Assembly: GCA_030017685.1 (NCBI GenBank)
Contig: JASEHH010000001.1
Location: forward strand, 62,001 to 126,000
Source of the DNA: Thermodesulfobacteriota bacterium
GTDB taxonomy: Bacteria > Desulfobacterota > BSN033 > UBA1163
Reading direction: 5' to 3'
Length of the DNA stretch: 64,000 nt
In this document: positions 1 through 8,053 of the stretch, one piece after another
How positions within the stretch are numbered: position 1 is the first letter of the stretch
How the letters are laid out: each line of letters begins with the position of its first letter
The notes under the pieces: model-generated
What the model saw: only the letters and a program-made list of their open reading frames with translations
Told to the model about the DNA's origin: nothing
Database searches by the model: none
Position numbers and translations under genes: made by a program

Positions 1-147
1 TTTTGAGGCGGGAGCTAACCCCAGCTCGCTAATTATTTTTTCGGTGCGTGCCTCAATCGCCTCTTCCAAATAAAACAAGAAACTGTTATCGAGGGCGGTT
101 TGAGCTTTCAATGTGATGCTACCGTCAGCATTCTTAACCAATAACAT
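1..147 (-). CDS. Hypothetical protein, 5' part only (runs off window start); cassette gene in reverse orientation
   Basis: Open frame MLLVKNADGSITLKAQTALDNSFLFYLEEAIEARTEKIISELGLAPASK... preceded by SD-like GGGAGGT. Confidence 0.55.
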   Translation of the reverse strand, partial: MLLVKNADGSITLKAQTALDNSFLFYLEEAIEARTEKIISELGLAPASK

Positions 148-159
148 AAAGACCTCCCA

Positions 160-243
160 GACTAACCAGCGGGTCGAGGCGAGCGTCAATATCCCGCCGA
201 AGTGGTTTGGTGAGTGCTCGCCGCCTCACCCTTATCGTTGGGC
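160..243 (+). other. Integron attC site 1
   Basis: Ends in GTTGGGC (GTTRRRY); imperfect stem GAGGCGAGC / GCTCGCCGCCTC. Confidence 0.8.
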
Positions 244-272
244 GCTTGATTACCCTACTCAAAAGGTGAGAC

Positions 273-653
273 ATGGCCAAGACAAAGCCCAGACAGAATA
301 AGGTCCGAGAGGAACGCATAGAGATGGAGATCATCGTCGATGCCTACGGCCCTGAAGAACAAGCGATGGGATGGTATTATTACCTCGAAGAGAAGCTTCA
401 ATTTCCATTTACTGCAGTTTGCAGCGCAAAGCGTGCTATCTCGCCATTGCAGATTAAAGACGAGGTTGACGTCCTTGGGATGGCTCCTGAAGAGGAGTGC
501 GAGAAAGAAATGTTCGTTATGATCCGATGGGAGAAGGATGGTTTGGCAGTTCCGTTGTCCCAACTCACCGCCATCAATTCCACTGACGAACAAACCAAAC
601 AGGCGATCGAGGATTGGCACTATTGGGTGCAGATGGGGTACCAGTTCGGGTGA
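273..653 (+). CDS. Calcium-binding family protein (Pfam Calcium_bind-like, small conserved protein)
   Basis: 126 aa; MEIIVDAYGPEEQAMGWYYYLE..EKLQFPF...DEVDVLGMAPEEECE.EMFVMIRWE..GLAVPLSQL...WHYW recognised as this family. Confidence 0.75.
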   Translation: MAKTKPRQNKVREERIEMEIIVDAYGPEEQAMGWYYYLEEKLQFPFTAVCSAKRAISPLQIKDEVDVLGMAPEEECEKEMFVMIRWEKDGLAVPLSQLTAINSTDEQTKQAIEDWHYWVQMGYQFG

Positions 654-658
654 TACCG

Positions 659-749
659 GCCCAACAAATCAATCAAGGCGATGGGGAATAAGCCTCTGTG
701 GTTTCTTGCAAAGGTTGGTTGGCCCCGCGCCTTATTTCAGTCGTTAAAT
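659..749 (+). other. Integron attC site 2
   Basis: R'' GCCCAAC (exact revcomp of GTTGGGC at 237-243), stem AAGGCGATGGGG/CCCCGCGCCTT, R' GTTAAAT. Confidence 0.88.
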
Positions 750-800
750 CGCAAAATCAAATGATATATTGTTAAAAATACAAATCGAAAGGAGACCCCC

Positions 801-1124
801 ATGGATAAACAGCAACGAGGAATACTTCTTGCAGACCAGGAGGAAGCCGAACAAAAAATCAACGAGATCAAAAACAAACTAATCCCCATGGGACAATTTC
901 TTAAAACTCTTTCCGAAATGCTATTATTACAACCAGAAAACATAGCTTTCACCAATGCAAAACCACCAGAGTTAGGAAATGCCCCATTCCAGACCAACCT
1001 CCGTTACTTTAATTGGGACGAATTTCCCCAGAGGGAGGACATGGCCCGTCTCATTCAGGATTTAAGGCACGAACAAAATCGTCTCGCGAACATACAACGA
1101 ACCCTTCACCCCGTAACATTTTAG
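801..1124 (+). CDS. Hypothetical cassette protein, 107 aa
   Basis: ORF with upstream AAAGGAGA, located between attC2 and attC3. Confidence 0.6.
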   Translation: MDKQQRGILLADQEEAEQKINEIKNKLIPMGQFLKTLSEMLLLQPENIAFTNAKPPELGNAPFQTNLRYFNWDEFPQREDMARLIQDLRHEQNRLANIQRTLHPVTF

Positions 1125-1251
1125 AGGAGATGGAGGGAAAACATGTAACTGCTAAACGAAACCATTCAAAGCAAAATCGTGAAAAATTTTCTTTTTCGTC
1201 AAGGGTAACTTCAATCTTAAACTCATAAAAACGATAATCTTTTTCGGGCAT
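1051..1251 (-). CDS. Small hypothetical protein (MPEKDYRFYEFKIEVTLDEKENFSRFCFEWF...)
   Basis: ORF with strong SD GGAGGTGTTTTATG; opposite to and overlapping the end of 801..1124. Confidence 0.35.
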   Translation of the reverse strand: MPEKDYRFYEFKIEVTLDEKENFSRFCFEWFRLAVTCFPSISSKMLRGEGFVVCSRDDFVRALNPE

Positions 1252-1284
1252 AAAACACCTCCATGAAATAGAATGATAAAAGCG

Positions 1285-1342
1285 ATTTAACAAGACACTC
1301 CAGCGGACGGCTGACAGCCGCCGCTGATTTTAGCCGTTGGAC
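1285..1342 (+). other. Integron attC site 3
   Basis: R'' ATTTAAC (10-nt exact complement GCGATTTAAC of cassette start GTTAAATCGC), hairpin CAGCGG-A-CGGCT-GAC-AGCCG-CCGCTG, R' GTTGGAC. Confidence 0.9.
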
Positions 1343-1374
1343 GAAAATGGAAAAATAGAAATAAGAAAAACACC

Positions 1375-1403
1375 TTGCATCTGTGTTCCGATTGTGATAC
1401 ATT
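1375..1403 (+). promoter_or_regulatory. Putative sigma70 promoter of the cassette-borne TA pair
   Basis: TTGCAT - 17 nt - TACATT immediately upstream of ATG 1410. Confidence 0.5.
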
Positions 1404-1409
1404 GAAGTT

Positions 1410-1667
1410 ATGAAAACCTCAGTCGTCCACGCACGGATTGAACCGCAAACCAAGCATAAGGCAGAAGGGGTCCTTCGGAAACTTGGCCTTACTCCAACGG
1501 AGGCTATCCGTATTTTCTATAGACAAATATCTCTTCGTGGTGGTCTTCCTTTCTCTGTTGCGATTCCGAACAAACTTACGGCCTCCACCCTTAAGAAGAG
1601 CCGCCGGGGCGAAGACATTCAGGAATTCGAGTCGTTAGAGGCAATGTTCAAGGATTGGGAGAAATGA
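1410..1667 (+). CDS. dinJ: RelB/DinJ family antitoxin
   Basis: 85 aa, RIEPQTKHKAEGVLRKLGLTPTEAIRIFYRQISLRGGLPFSV motif. Confidence 0.9.
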   Translation: MKTSVVHARIEPQTKHKAEGVLRKLGLTPTEAIRIFYRQISLRGGLPFSVAIPNKLTASTLKKSRRGEDIQEFESLEAMFKDWEK

Positions 1668-1936
1668 AGAAGGTCTCCCAGACCAGGCAGTTTTCTCGGG
1701 ATGTCAAACGCATGCGGAAACGAGGGAAGGACCTGCGCAAGCTGCAGGAGGTTGTCAAGCTTCTGGCCGAGGGCATCCCGCTTCCATCAAACTACAGAGA
1801 CCATCCGCTCACGGGACCGTGGCAGCCATCACGCGACTGCCACATTGAAGCCGACTGGATCTTGATTTATACAACCGATAAGGAATCGCTTCGGCTTGAA
1901 CGAACCGGCACGCACAGCGACCTCTTCAAAAAATGA
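1664..1936 (+). CDS. yafQ: YafQ/RelE-family mRNA interferase toxin
   Basis: FSRDVKRMRKRGKDLRKLQEVVKLLAEG..L...YRDHPLTGPWQPSRDCHIEADWILIYTTD...LERTGTHSDLF; ATGA overlap with antitoxin. Confidence 0.9.
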   Translation: MKKVSQTRQFSRDVKRMRKRGKDLRKLQEVVKLLAEGIPLPSNYRDHPLTGPWQPSRDCHIEADWILIYTTDKESLRLERTGTHSDLFKK

Positions 1937-1940
1937 GATC

Positions 1941-2004
1941 GTCCAACAATCGGCTGCACCGGATTGCCAATAAACCTGGCAACCGGTGAGCTTTGGCGTT
2001 ATGT
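1941..2004 (+). other. Integron attC site 4
   Basis: R'' GTCCAAC (9-nt exact complement TCGTCCAAC of cassette start GTTGGACGA), stem CACCGG(A)TTGCCA/TGGCAACCGGTG, terminal GTTATGT. Confidence 0.88.
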
Positions 2005-2025
2005 TTTGAAAGGAGGAAAAAGCTT

Positions 2026-2466
2026 ATGACAAAAGAAGTAATTAAAAAATATGGTAACCGTGTAAAGTATTCTGAAAAAGAATTTGAAACATTTCATGAA
2101 GGCGGTCACAGGATTAGGCATATTGAACGAATATCCGAAGTAGCCCCTCTATATTCAATAGAGGCCGAAGTTATTAAGTCACGTAATTGTAATTCCGGTC
2201 ATATCGAAGGGCAGAAATTCATTCTGGATGTTGATGGTAACTTCATATCCAAATACTGCCCGAAAAGAATGTGCGTATATCTGATTTCACAACTGACAGG
2301 TCCTGTTGCCGTGATAAATGAAAGATTTAGTGAGGGGCTCTCTCCAAATGATTTTCATTTTATGCGATATGTGCGTTGCCCGGATGTAGGAGTTGATTGC
2401 ATGGGATATGGTGAAGTAATGCTAAAAGTTCAAGTTGTTCAAAGAATAGATAGAAAAACCGCCTGA
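2026..2466 (+). CDS. Uncharacterised protein, TIGR04076-like
   Basis: 146 aa from ATG 2026 with upstream AAAGGAGG; pattern G..F.LD..G......CP......L...L. Confidence 0.55.
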   Translation: MTKEVIKKYGNRVKYSEKEFETFHEGGHRIRHIERISEVAPLYSIEAEVIKSRNCNSGHIEGQKFILDVDGNFISKYCPKRMCVYLISQLTGPVAVINERFSEGLSPNDFHFMRYVRCPDVGVDCMGYGEVMLKVQVVQRIDRKTA

Positions 2467-2480
2467 TAATATAAGTAAAA

Positions 2481-2530
2481 GCATAACAACAGCTTGGCGG
2501 CCTCGGGATCAAAACTTCCAGCTTTTGGCT
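2481..2530 (+). other. Truncated attC (left half only)
   Basis: GCATAAC pairs 6/7 with cassette start GTTATGT; no GTTRRRY partner found downstream. Confidence 0.5.
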
Positions 2531-2543
2531 CACTGAACCCTTC

Positions 2544-2591
2544 TTGACAATACCATACCATTGATGCATAATGATGCATATATTAATGCAT
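2544..2591 (+). promoter_or_regulatory. Promoter/operator of vapB-like gene
   Basis: TTGACA - 17 nt - CATAAT; three ATGCAT palindromes (2564, 2574, 2586) over and after the -10. Confidence 0.65.
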
Positions 2592-2611
2592 ATTTCTTAG
2601 GGAGGGATTTT

Positions 2612-2809
2612 ATGAGAACAACCCTGAACATAAAAGACGAATTGCTCAACAAGACAGCAAAGTTAACCGGCATTAAGGAAAAAACCTCTTTGGTCGGGCT
2701 CGGTCTTGAAGCGCTGATAGTAAGGGAAAGCAGTAAGAGACTCGCCAAACTGGGTGGGACCGAAAATAAATTGGAGATGATTCGTCGCAGAAGGAACGGG
2801 GAAAAATAA
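2612..2809 (+). CDS. VapB-type antitoxin (orphan)
   Basis: MRTTLNIKDELLNKTAKLTGIKEKTSLVGLGLEALIVRESSKRLAKLGG, typical VapB_antitoxin family; no intact vapC downstream. Confidence 0.8.
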   Translation: MRTTLNIKDELLNKTAKLTGIKEKTSLVGLGLEALIVRESSKRLAKLGGTENKLEMIRRRRNGEK

Positions 2810-3057
2810 AATGGTCCCTTATCTTAACCAAGGTCCCGCTGTGGACACTTGATAAGAAACTGAGCGAAGTTTCCTCAAAACTGGGTTTAGCGTATTGATC
2901 TCTGCGATCAGATCAAAGCAATCCAGTGGATGCGTAGAAACACCGCCGCTAATTTCAGAAGTTCCTTAATATTTATATCCGAGATACTCAATAGCCATTT
3001 TATTTCAGATTGGCACCTTACCCTCCAACCTTTCTTCTCCCATTGAATCCTTTCCTC

Positions 3058-5367
3058 TTATTTGGGTTTGTGGATTTTCAAGAAAATTAGAAATAGAGTG
3101 AGACTGCTCATTTTGATGATTGCCATCATGAAGCAGGATTCTTTGAGGCCGAGAACGGGTAGAAGGAGGACGCCTCCGAAAAGACCTCCGAAGAATCCTC
3201 CAAATAAGTCTGCTCCATAGAGCAAGCCCGCTGTGTGGCCAATCCTTCCCTCGACGGATTGGGTTTTAAGGTAGATCTTTGTTGCCAGGGGGAATTGAAA
3301 TCCAACCAGAATGCCACAGAGAAAAGACATGATTAGAAAGGTGGCATAGAGGAGGATATAGACAGCGGTCTTCTCAAGATGATGGGATGGGGTGGAGAGC
3401 ACAAAGGGGAGGAGGAGGGAGAAGAGTATGATCGATAATTCGGTCCAGAGGAAGAGCGTATAACCCTTCTCGATTCTTTCGAGTCGTTGGGTGATGAAGA
3501 AACTGCTGAGCGCAATGCCCACCATAAAGATGGTGATGAGAAGGCCAATCTGGTGATAGAGATAGCCATAAAGGGTCTGAAAGGTGAAGATGATGGCAAG
3601 GTGGAGCATCATATCTGCGAAACCGGATGTGAAGATGGAATAGGGAAGAGAGTAGTTAGAGAGAAGAGGTTTTTTCAGAAAAAGGATCGAAAGAGAAACG
3701 GTCAGAAAAAGGGTGATGCCTAAGAACAGCCCCAGACTAAATTTCTCAAACGATTTAAATACGTTTGAAAGATAAGGGGAGAAGAGGGCGTTCCAGTAGG
3801 AGAGATTGAAAAAGACGCCGAGGGGTCGAAAATCGGAATTGATGTGGACCTCTTTCCTCTCCATCGATTTTGAAAACCAGTTGAGCCACCTTTCGTGGAG
3901 CCTATACTCGATATAGCTTTTTGTGAAGAGACTTGTTTTAATCTTTCTCTCCTCAAGCCTGTTCACCAATTCCAAGGCGCCGACCCCCTCCAGACTTTTG
4001 GAGTCCGATGCAAAATAGAGGTTCGTATCTCCCGGGATGATCCTCACATATTTGAAAATGCTCTTTAAGGTGTCCAGTATGCATCCATTCAGGTCTCTTA
4101 GCTCGGGACTGATATAGGTCAATGATCCTGGAAGGGTTAAGACGATGATTCCTCCGGGGTTCATTTTTTTCCGGGCGATGGAGAAAAATTCGGACGAGAA
4201 GAGCCTGTTCGTCTGAAGCTCCTGAGGAGCTGGAAGCCCGATGAAGATGATGTCAAAACGATCCGGAGTTCTGCTGACGAAGAAACGGCCGTCCGTATAG
4301 TGTATTCTCACCCTCGGGTCGGCGAGTTCGGATCGGGTGAGGGGGGTTGGAAATATTTGGATCAAACTCAGAAGGAGAGGATCGAGTTCGACATAGTCCA
4401 GACGGGTGACCGGATATTTTAAAATCTCATGGATCATCCCCCCTGCGCCACCGCTCAGAATGAGAACCGATTCAGGTTTTCCATGGAAGAGCATTGAAAA
4501 GTGGACAAGGTCTTCGATGGAGGCGATGTCAGGGACAGGAGTGGTGATGGAAGGAAGGCCATCTGTAAAAAAGGTAAATTGTTCACCCCTTTGTGTAACC
4601 GTGATATTCCCGTAGATCGAGTTCTCGTTGTGGATGACATTTAAGCCTCTCCACTGTAGCTGGAGGGAAGAGCGGTGAATCTTGTTTGAAAGGGGCGAGA
4701 AGAGAAGAAAGAGAAAGAGCATGACGTAAAGGATGGAGAGGAAACAGGGGAGGTGACGGATTTGGAAAAGAGGTCTCTTTTCCGGCCAGAGTAGAGACGC
4801 GGAGATGAGGGCGTTCATCAAGGAGATCATGAAGGCGATCTCAAAGGAATTGAAATATTGAACCAGTAAGAATGTGATGAGTAAGCCCCCGATAATGGAC
4901 CCGATGGTTTCGAGGATATAGACCTTTCCGATGGAGGTGGCGCCATCCCTTTCGTACCGGGAATAGAGTTTACTGCCATAGGTGAAGAGGGCGCCGTGGG
5001 AGATGGAGACAGGAAGCAGGATAAGGAAAGAAGAATAGAGGATGGGTGCGAAACCGAGGCCTTCTCCCGGAGTGGTAAGAAGGATGTTTTTAAATATCCG
5101 GCAGAGATAGATGGAAAAGGGGAGGGCAACCGAAAAGAAGAGCTGGAGAAAGACATAGGTTTCCATCTTCTTTTCAACCTTCTCCACCGTTTTACCGATG
5201 ACAAAAGAACCGATGGCCTCCAGGATCAACCAGTTGGCCAGGATGATGCCGAGGGTGAGTTCATTGCCCAGAAAAGAGATGAGGAGTTCCCTCAGGAGGA
5301 CAATCTGGGCAACGATGCCGCTTGCCCCCATGATGAGGAGGGAGATCTTCAGGCTGAACATTCTCAT
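3058..5367 (-). CDS. Fused multi-TM / spermidine synthase-like protein
   Basis: 769 aa; many TM segments flanking a methyltransferase-fold core (ILSGGAGGMIHEILKYPVTRLDYVELDP...DPRVRIHYTDGRFF). Confidence 0.8.
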   Translation of the reverse strand: MRMFSLKISLLIMGASGIVAQIVLLRELLISFLGNELTLGIILANWLILEAIGSFVIGKTVEKVEKKMETYVFLQLFFSVALPFSIYLCRIFKNILLTTPGEGLGFAPILYSSFLILLPVSISHGALFTYGSKLYSRYERDGATSIGKVYILETIGSIIGGLLITFLLVQYFNSFEIAFMISLMNALISASLLWPEKRPLFQIRHLPCFLSILYVMLFLFLLFSPLSNKIHRSSLQLQWRGLNVIHNENSIYGNITVTQRGEQFTFFTDGLPSITTPVPDIASIEDLVHFSMLFHGKPESVLILSGGAGGMIHEILKYPVTRLDYVELDPLLLSLIQIFPTPLTRSELADPRVRIHYTDGRFFVSRTPDRFDIIFIGLPAPQELQTNRLFSSEFFSIARKKMNPGGIIVLTLPGSLTYISPELRDLNGCILDTLKSIFKYVRIIPGDTNLYFASDSKSLEGVGALELVNRLEERKIKTSLFTKSYIEYRLHERWLNWFSKSMERKEVHINSDFRPLGVFFNLSYWNALFSPYLSNVFKSFEKFSLGLFLGITLFLTVSLSILFLKKPLLSNYSLPYSIFTSGFADMMLHLAIIFTFQTLYGYLYHQIGLLITIFMVGIALSSFFITQRLERIEKGYTLFLWTELSIILFSLLLPFVLSTPSHHLEKTAVYILLYATFLIMSFLCGILVGFQFPLATKIYLKTQSVEGRIGHTAGLLYGADLFGGFFGGLFGGVLLLPVLGLKESCFMMAIIKMSSLTLFLIFLKIHKPK

Positions 5368-5405
5368 ATTTTAATTCATTACCAGTATATTAATTCTTTG
5401 TAAAG

Positions 5406-5459
5406 TGGGGGATGATGATAGGGAGATAGGGAGATGGGGTGATAGGGTGACGAGACGAT
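5406..5459. repeat. Short-word stutter GGGAGATAGGGAGATGGGGTGATAGGGTGACG
   Basis: Quasi-tandem (G)GGxGATA units in the intergenic spacer. Confidence 0.6.
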
Positions 5460-5495
5460 ATGATAAAAGTGTTGCTGAAATTTGAAATTGGAATT

Positions 5496-6221
5496 TCAGA
5501 TGACGAGGTATTTCTTGACGATCTCTTCGTTCTGCCAGATCTCTTCCATCATGCCCTGGTGCTGAACCATGCCTTTTTCAAGGATGTAGCCCCGATCCGA
5601 TGTCTTGCGGCAGAATTTCAGATTCTGGTCGGCCAGAAGAATGGTAATCCCTTCGCTTCGAATTCGTTCAATTACCTGAACCAGGTTTTGAACGATGAGC
5701 GGTCCAAGTCCTTCGGAGGGTTCGTCCAGGAGAAGGAGGTCGGGATTCTTCATCAACGCCCGGCCGATTGCGAGCATCTTCTGTTCGCCTCCGCTCAACT
5801 GGGTTCCTTTTCGCGCCTTCATATCGACAAAGGCTGGAAAAAGATCATAAACCTTCTGAAAGGTCCACTGAACCTTCCCCTTGCTCGATAGCCGGCGTGC
5901 GATCTCGAGATTTTCAAAGAGAGTCAGGTCCGGGAAGATTCGCCGATCATCAGGCATATAACCGATTCCCATCCGGGCAATCCGAAAGGAGGGTTTCCCG
6001 ACAACAGGGACCCCTTTGAAAAAAATCTGCCCCGATTGCGGAGGAGTCAACCCCATGATCGAACGGAGGGTGGTGGTCTTTCCGACTCCGTTTCTTCCGA
6101 GGAGACATACGACCTCTCCCCCATTAATGGACAGGGAGACCTCCTGGAGGACATGGCTCTGACCGTAAAAGGTGTCGATCCGGTCAACGATGAGAATAGG
6201 GTAATTCAGATCCTCAGTCAT
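5496..6221 (-). CDS. livF: Branched-chain amino acid-type ABC transporter ATPase LivF (operon A)
   Basis: Walker A GRNGVGKTT, signature LSGGEQKML, Walker B LLLLDEPSEGL. Confidence 0.92.
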   Translation of the reverse strand: MTEDLNYPILIVDRIDTFYGQSHVLQEVSLSINGGEVVCLLGRNGVGKTTTLRSIMGLTPPQSGQIFFKGVPVVGKPSFRIARMGIGYMPDDRRIFPDLTLFENLEIARRLSSKGKVQWTFQKVYDLFPAFVDMKARKGTQLSGGEQKMLAIGRALMKNPDLLLLDEPSEGLGPLIVQNLVQVIERIRSEGITILLADQNLKFCRKTSDRGYILEKGMVQHQGMMEEIWQNEEIVKKYLVI

Positions 6222-6985
6222 TTATTCTCCCAGAAGATCTCCTCGCCCAGATAGACCTTTCGGACATCCTCATTCCCCTTGATCTCTTCGGGTGTGCCAT
6301 CGGCCAGAATCTGACCGCGGTGGAGGACAACGATACGGTCTGATAGAGAGAAGACGATATCCATATCGTGTTCGACGATCACAAAAGTGGACTCTTTCTC
6401 AATCGATAATCTCCTGATATTTTCCAGGACCCTGACTCTTTCCACCGGATTCATTCCCGCAGTGGGTTCATCGAGGAAGAGCAGTTTCGGCTCTGGGGCC
6501 ATGGCGAGACCGATTTCGAGGAGTCTCTGATCCCCATGGGATAAGGTTCCGGCAAGCAGGTCTCTTTTATCAGTCATCCCGATCTCCTGCAATAATTGAT
6601 CGACCCGTTCATTGGCATCGATATGGCAATGTGCGGGTCTGTAAAATCTCATGCTCCGATTCAGATAGGACAGGATCGGAATCTGGAGATTTTCATAGAC
6701 GGAGAGTTTGGGGAAGATATTCATGATCTGAAAGGAACGGCAGATCCCCTTTTTCACCCTTTTGTGAATGGGCAGGCGGGTGATTTCTTCACCATTGAAA
6801 AAGACCTTTCCCGAGTCAGGGAGAATGTTTCCGGTCAGAAGATTGATGAGGGTGGTCTTTCCCGCCCCATTCGGACCAATGACCGAGGTCAATCTTCCCT
6901 TCTCAATGGTGAGGTTGACATCATCCGCCGCGCTGACCACGCCGAAGTATTTTCTGAGTTTCTCTGTTCTGAGCAGTTCTTGCAT
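6218..6985 (-). CDS. livG: ABC transporter ATPase LivG (operon A)
   Basis: Walker A GPNGAGKTT, LSHGDQRLLEIG, LFLDEPTAGMNP. Confidence 0.92.
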   Translation of the reverse strand: MQELLRTEKLRKYFGVVSAADDVNLTIEKGRLTSVIGPNGAGKTTLINLLTGNILPDSGKVFFNGEEITRLPIHKRVKKGICRSFQIMNIFPKLSVYENLQIPILSYLNRSMRFYRPAHCHIDANERVDQLLQEIGMTDKRDLLAGTLSHGDQRLLEIGLAMAPEPKLLFLDEPTAGMNPVERVRVLENIRRLSIEKESTFVIVEHDMDIVFSLSDRIVVLHRGQILADGTPEEIKGNEDVRKVYLGEEIFWENK

Positions 6986-7000
6986 TCGATCTTTTTCCAG

Positions 7001-7954
7001 TTATCTTCTTTTAACCCATGGCAGGATTTTTTCGGTAAAGAAGATCACTACGCCTCCACGAAAGACCAGAACCAAAAAGATGACAATGGAACCAAAGAGA
7101 ATCAGCCAGTACTGGGTAAACCTGACGATTATGTCTTTAATGATATAAAAGAGAATAGATCCTACAATGGGCCCGGAAAAGGTATGAATCCCTCCCAGGA
7201 GAGTGACCATCACGGGTTCTGCGGAATGGGTCCAGTGGGCAATGGGAGGGGTGACCGTATTTTCGAGAGGGGGCAGGAAGGACCCGGCAAGACCTGCATA
7301 CAAACCGGCGATGGTAAAAGAGAGAAGGCGATAGTTTCTTATTGAGACTCCTGCAAAGGCGACTCTGTTTTCACTATCTCGAATCCCTTTCAGGGTAAGT
7401 CCGAATGGCGAGTGGACCATACGGTGAATGAGGAAGATGGCGATGAGTGAAACCACCAGTACGAAATAGTAATAGTTTCCCATCGGACTCATATTAATGC
7501 TGAATATTCCTGGAATTTCTAAGGGAGCTCTTGGAATTCCTGCCAGTCCATCATCACCCCCCGTTACTTCACGCCATTTCCAGGCGAGGGAGTAGATCAT
7601 CATCCCAAAAGAGAGGGTAAGCATGGAAAAGTAGATTCGAGTATAACGGACACAGAGATAACCCAGAATCAAGGCAGCGATACCTCCGGCAAGTGTCCCT
7701 GATATCGTTCCTAAAAGAAGGGATGGTATGACGAGGAGGATTTTCGCACAGGCATAACTGCCTATTGCAAAGAATCCTGCCTGACCGAATGAGAGGAGTC
7801 CGGTATAGCCTAAAAGAAGGTTAAAGCCAAGAGCGAAGACGGAAAGGATGAGAATATGGATGGCCATATAGAGAAGATATTTACCCGCAAATGCAGGAAG
7901 GAGGAGAAGGAGGAGGATCAGTGCGATGAGAAGAAGAGGTTTAAGTTTCGTCAT
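7001..7954 (-). CDS. livM: ABC transporter permease LivM (operon A)
   Basis: FNLLLGYTGLLSFGQAGFFAIGSY; start set at MTKLKPLL. Confidence 0.9.
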   Translation of the reverse strand: MTKLKPLLLIALILLLLLLPAFAGKYLLYMAIHILILSVFALGFNLLLGYTGLLSFGQAGFFAIGSYACAKILLVIPSLLLGTISGTLAGGIAALILGYLCVRYTRIYFSMLTLSFGMMIYSLAWKWREVTGGDDGLAGIPRAPLEIPGIFSINMSPMGNYYYFVLVVSLIAIFLIHRMVHSPFGLTLKGIRDSENRVAFAGVSIRNYRLLSFTIAGLYAGLAGSFLPPLENTVTPPIAHWTHSAEPVMVTLLGGIHTFSGPIVGSILFYIIKDIIVRFTQYWLILFGSIVIFLVLVFRGGVVIFFTEKILPWVKRR

Positions 7955-7964
7955 TGTAAATTTA

Positions 7965-8050
7965 GCCACGCCTTGGCGTGGCAAAATTAGCAATTAGCAT
8001 TGAGAAGAATTTAATTGATAATTGACCAATGCTAATTTTCCATTTTGCAA
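7965..8050. repeat. Intergenic hairpin GCCACGCC-TT-GGCGTGGC followed by AATTAGCAATTAGCATTG / CAATGCTAATTTT inverted words
   Basis: Read directly; lies between livM and livH. Confidence 0.7.
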
Positions 8051-8053
8051 TGA

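Larger units (their letters stand above)
1..2530 (+). mobile_element. Distal part of an integron gene-cassette array (integrase not in window; CALIN or sedentary integron)
   Basis: Four attC-like sites at 0.5-0.66 kb spacing plus a fifth left half. R''/R' boxes of each cassette are exact reverse complements (GTTGGGC/GCCCAAC, GTTAAAT/ATTTAAC, GTTGGAC/GTCCAAC). Small cassette-type ORFs lie between them. Confidence 0.88.

Noticed and set aside
6596-7345. 249-aa plus-strand ORF
   Set aside because: Antisense to livG/livM of operon A, no recognisable domain; the minus-strand genes are unambiguous.
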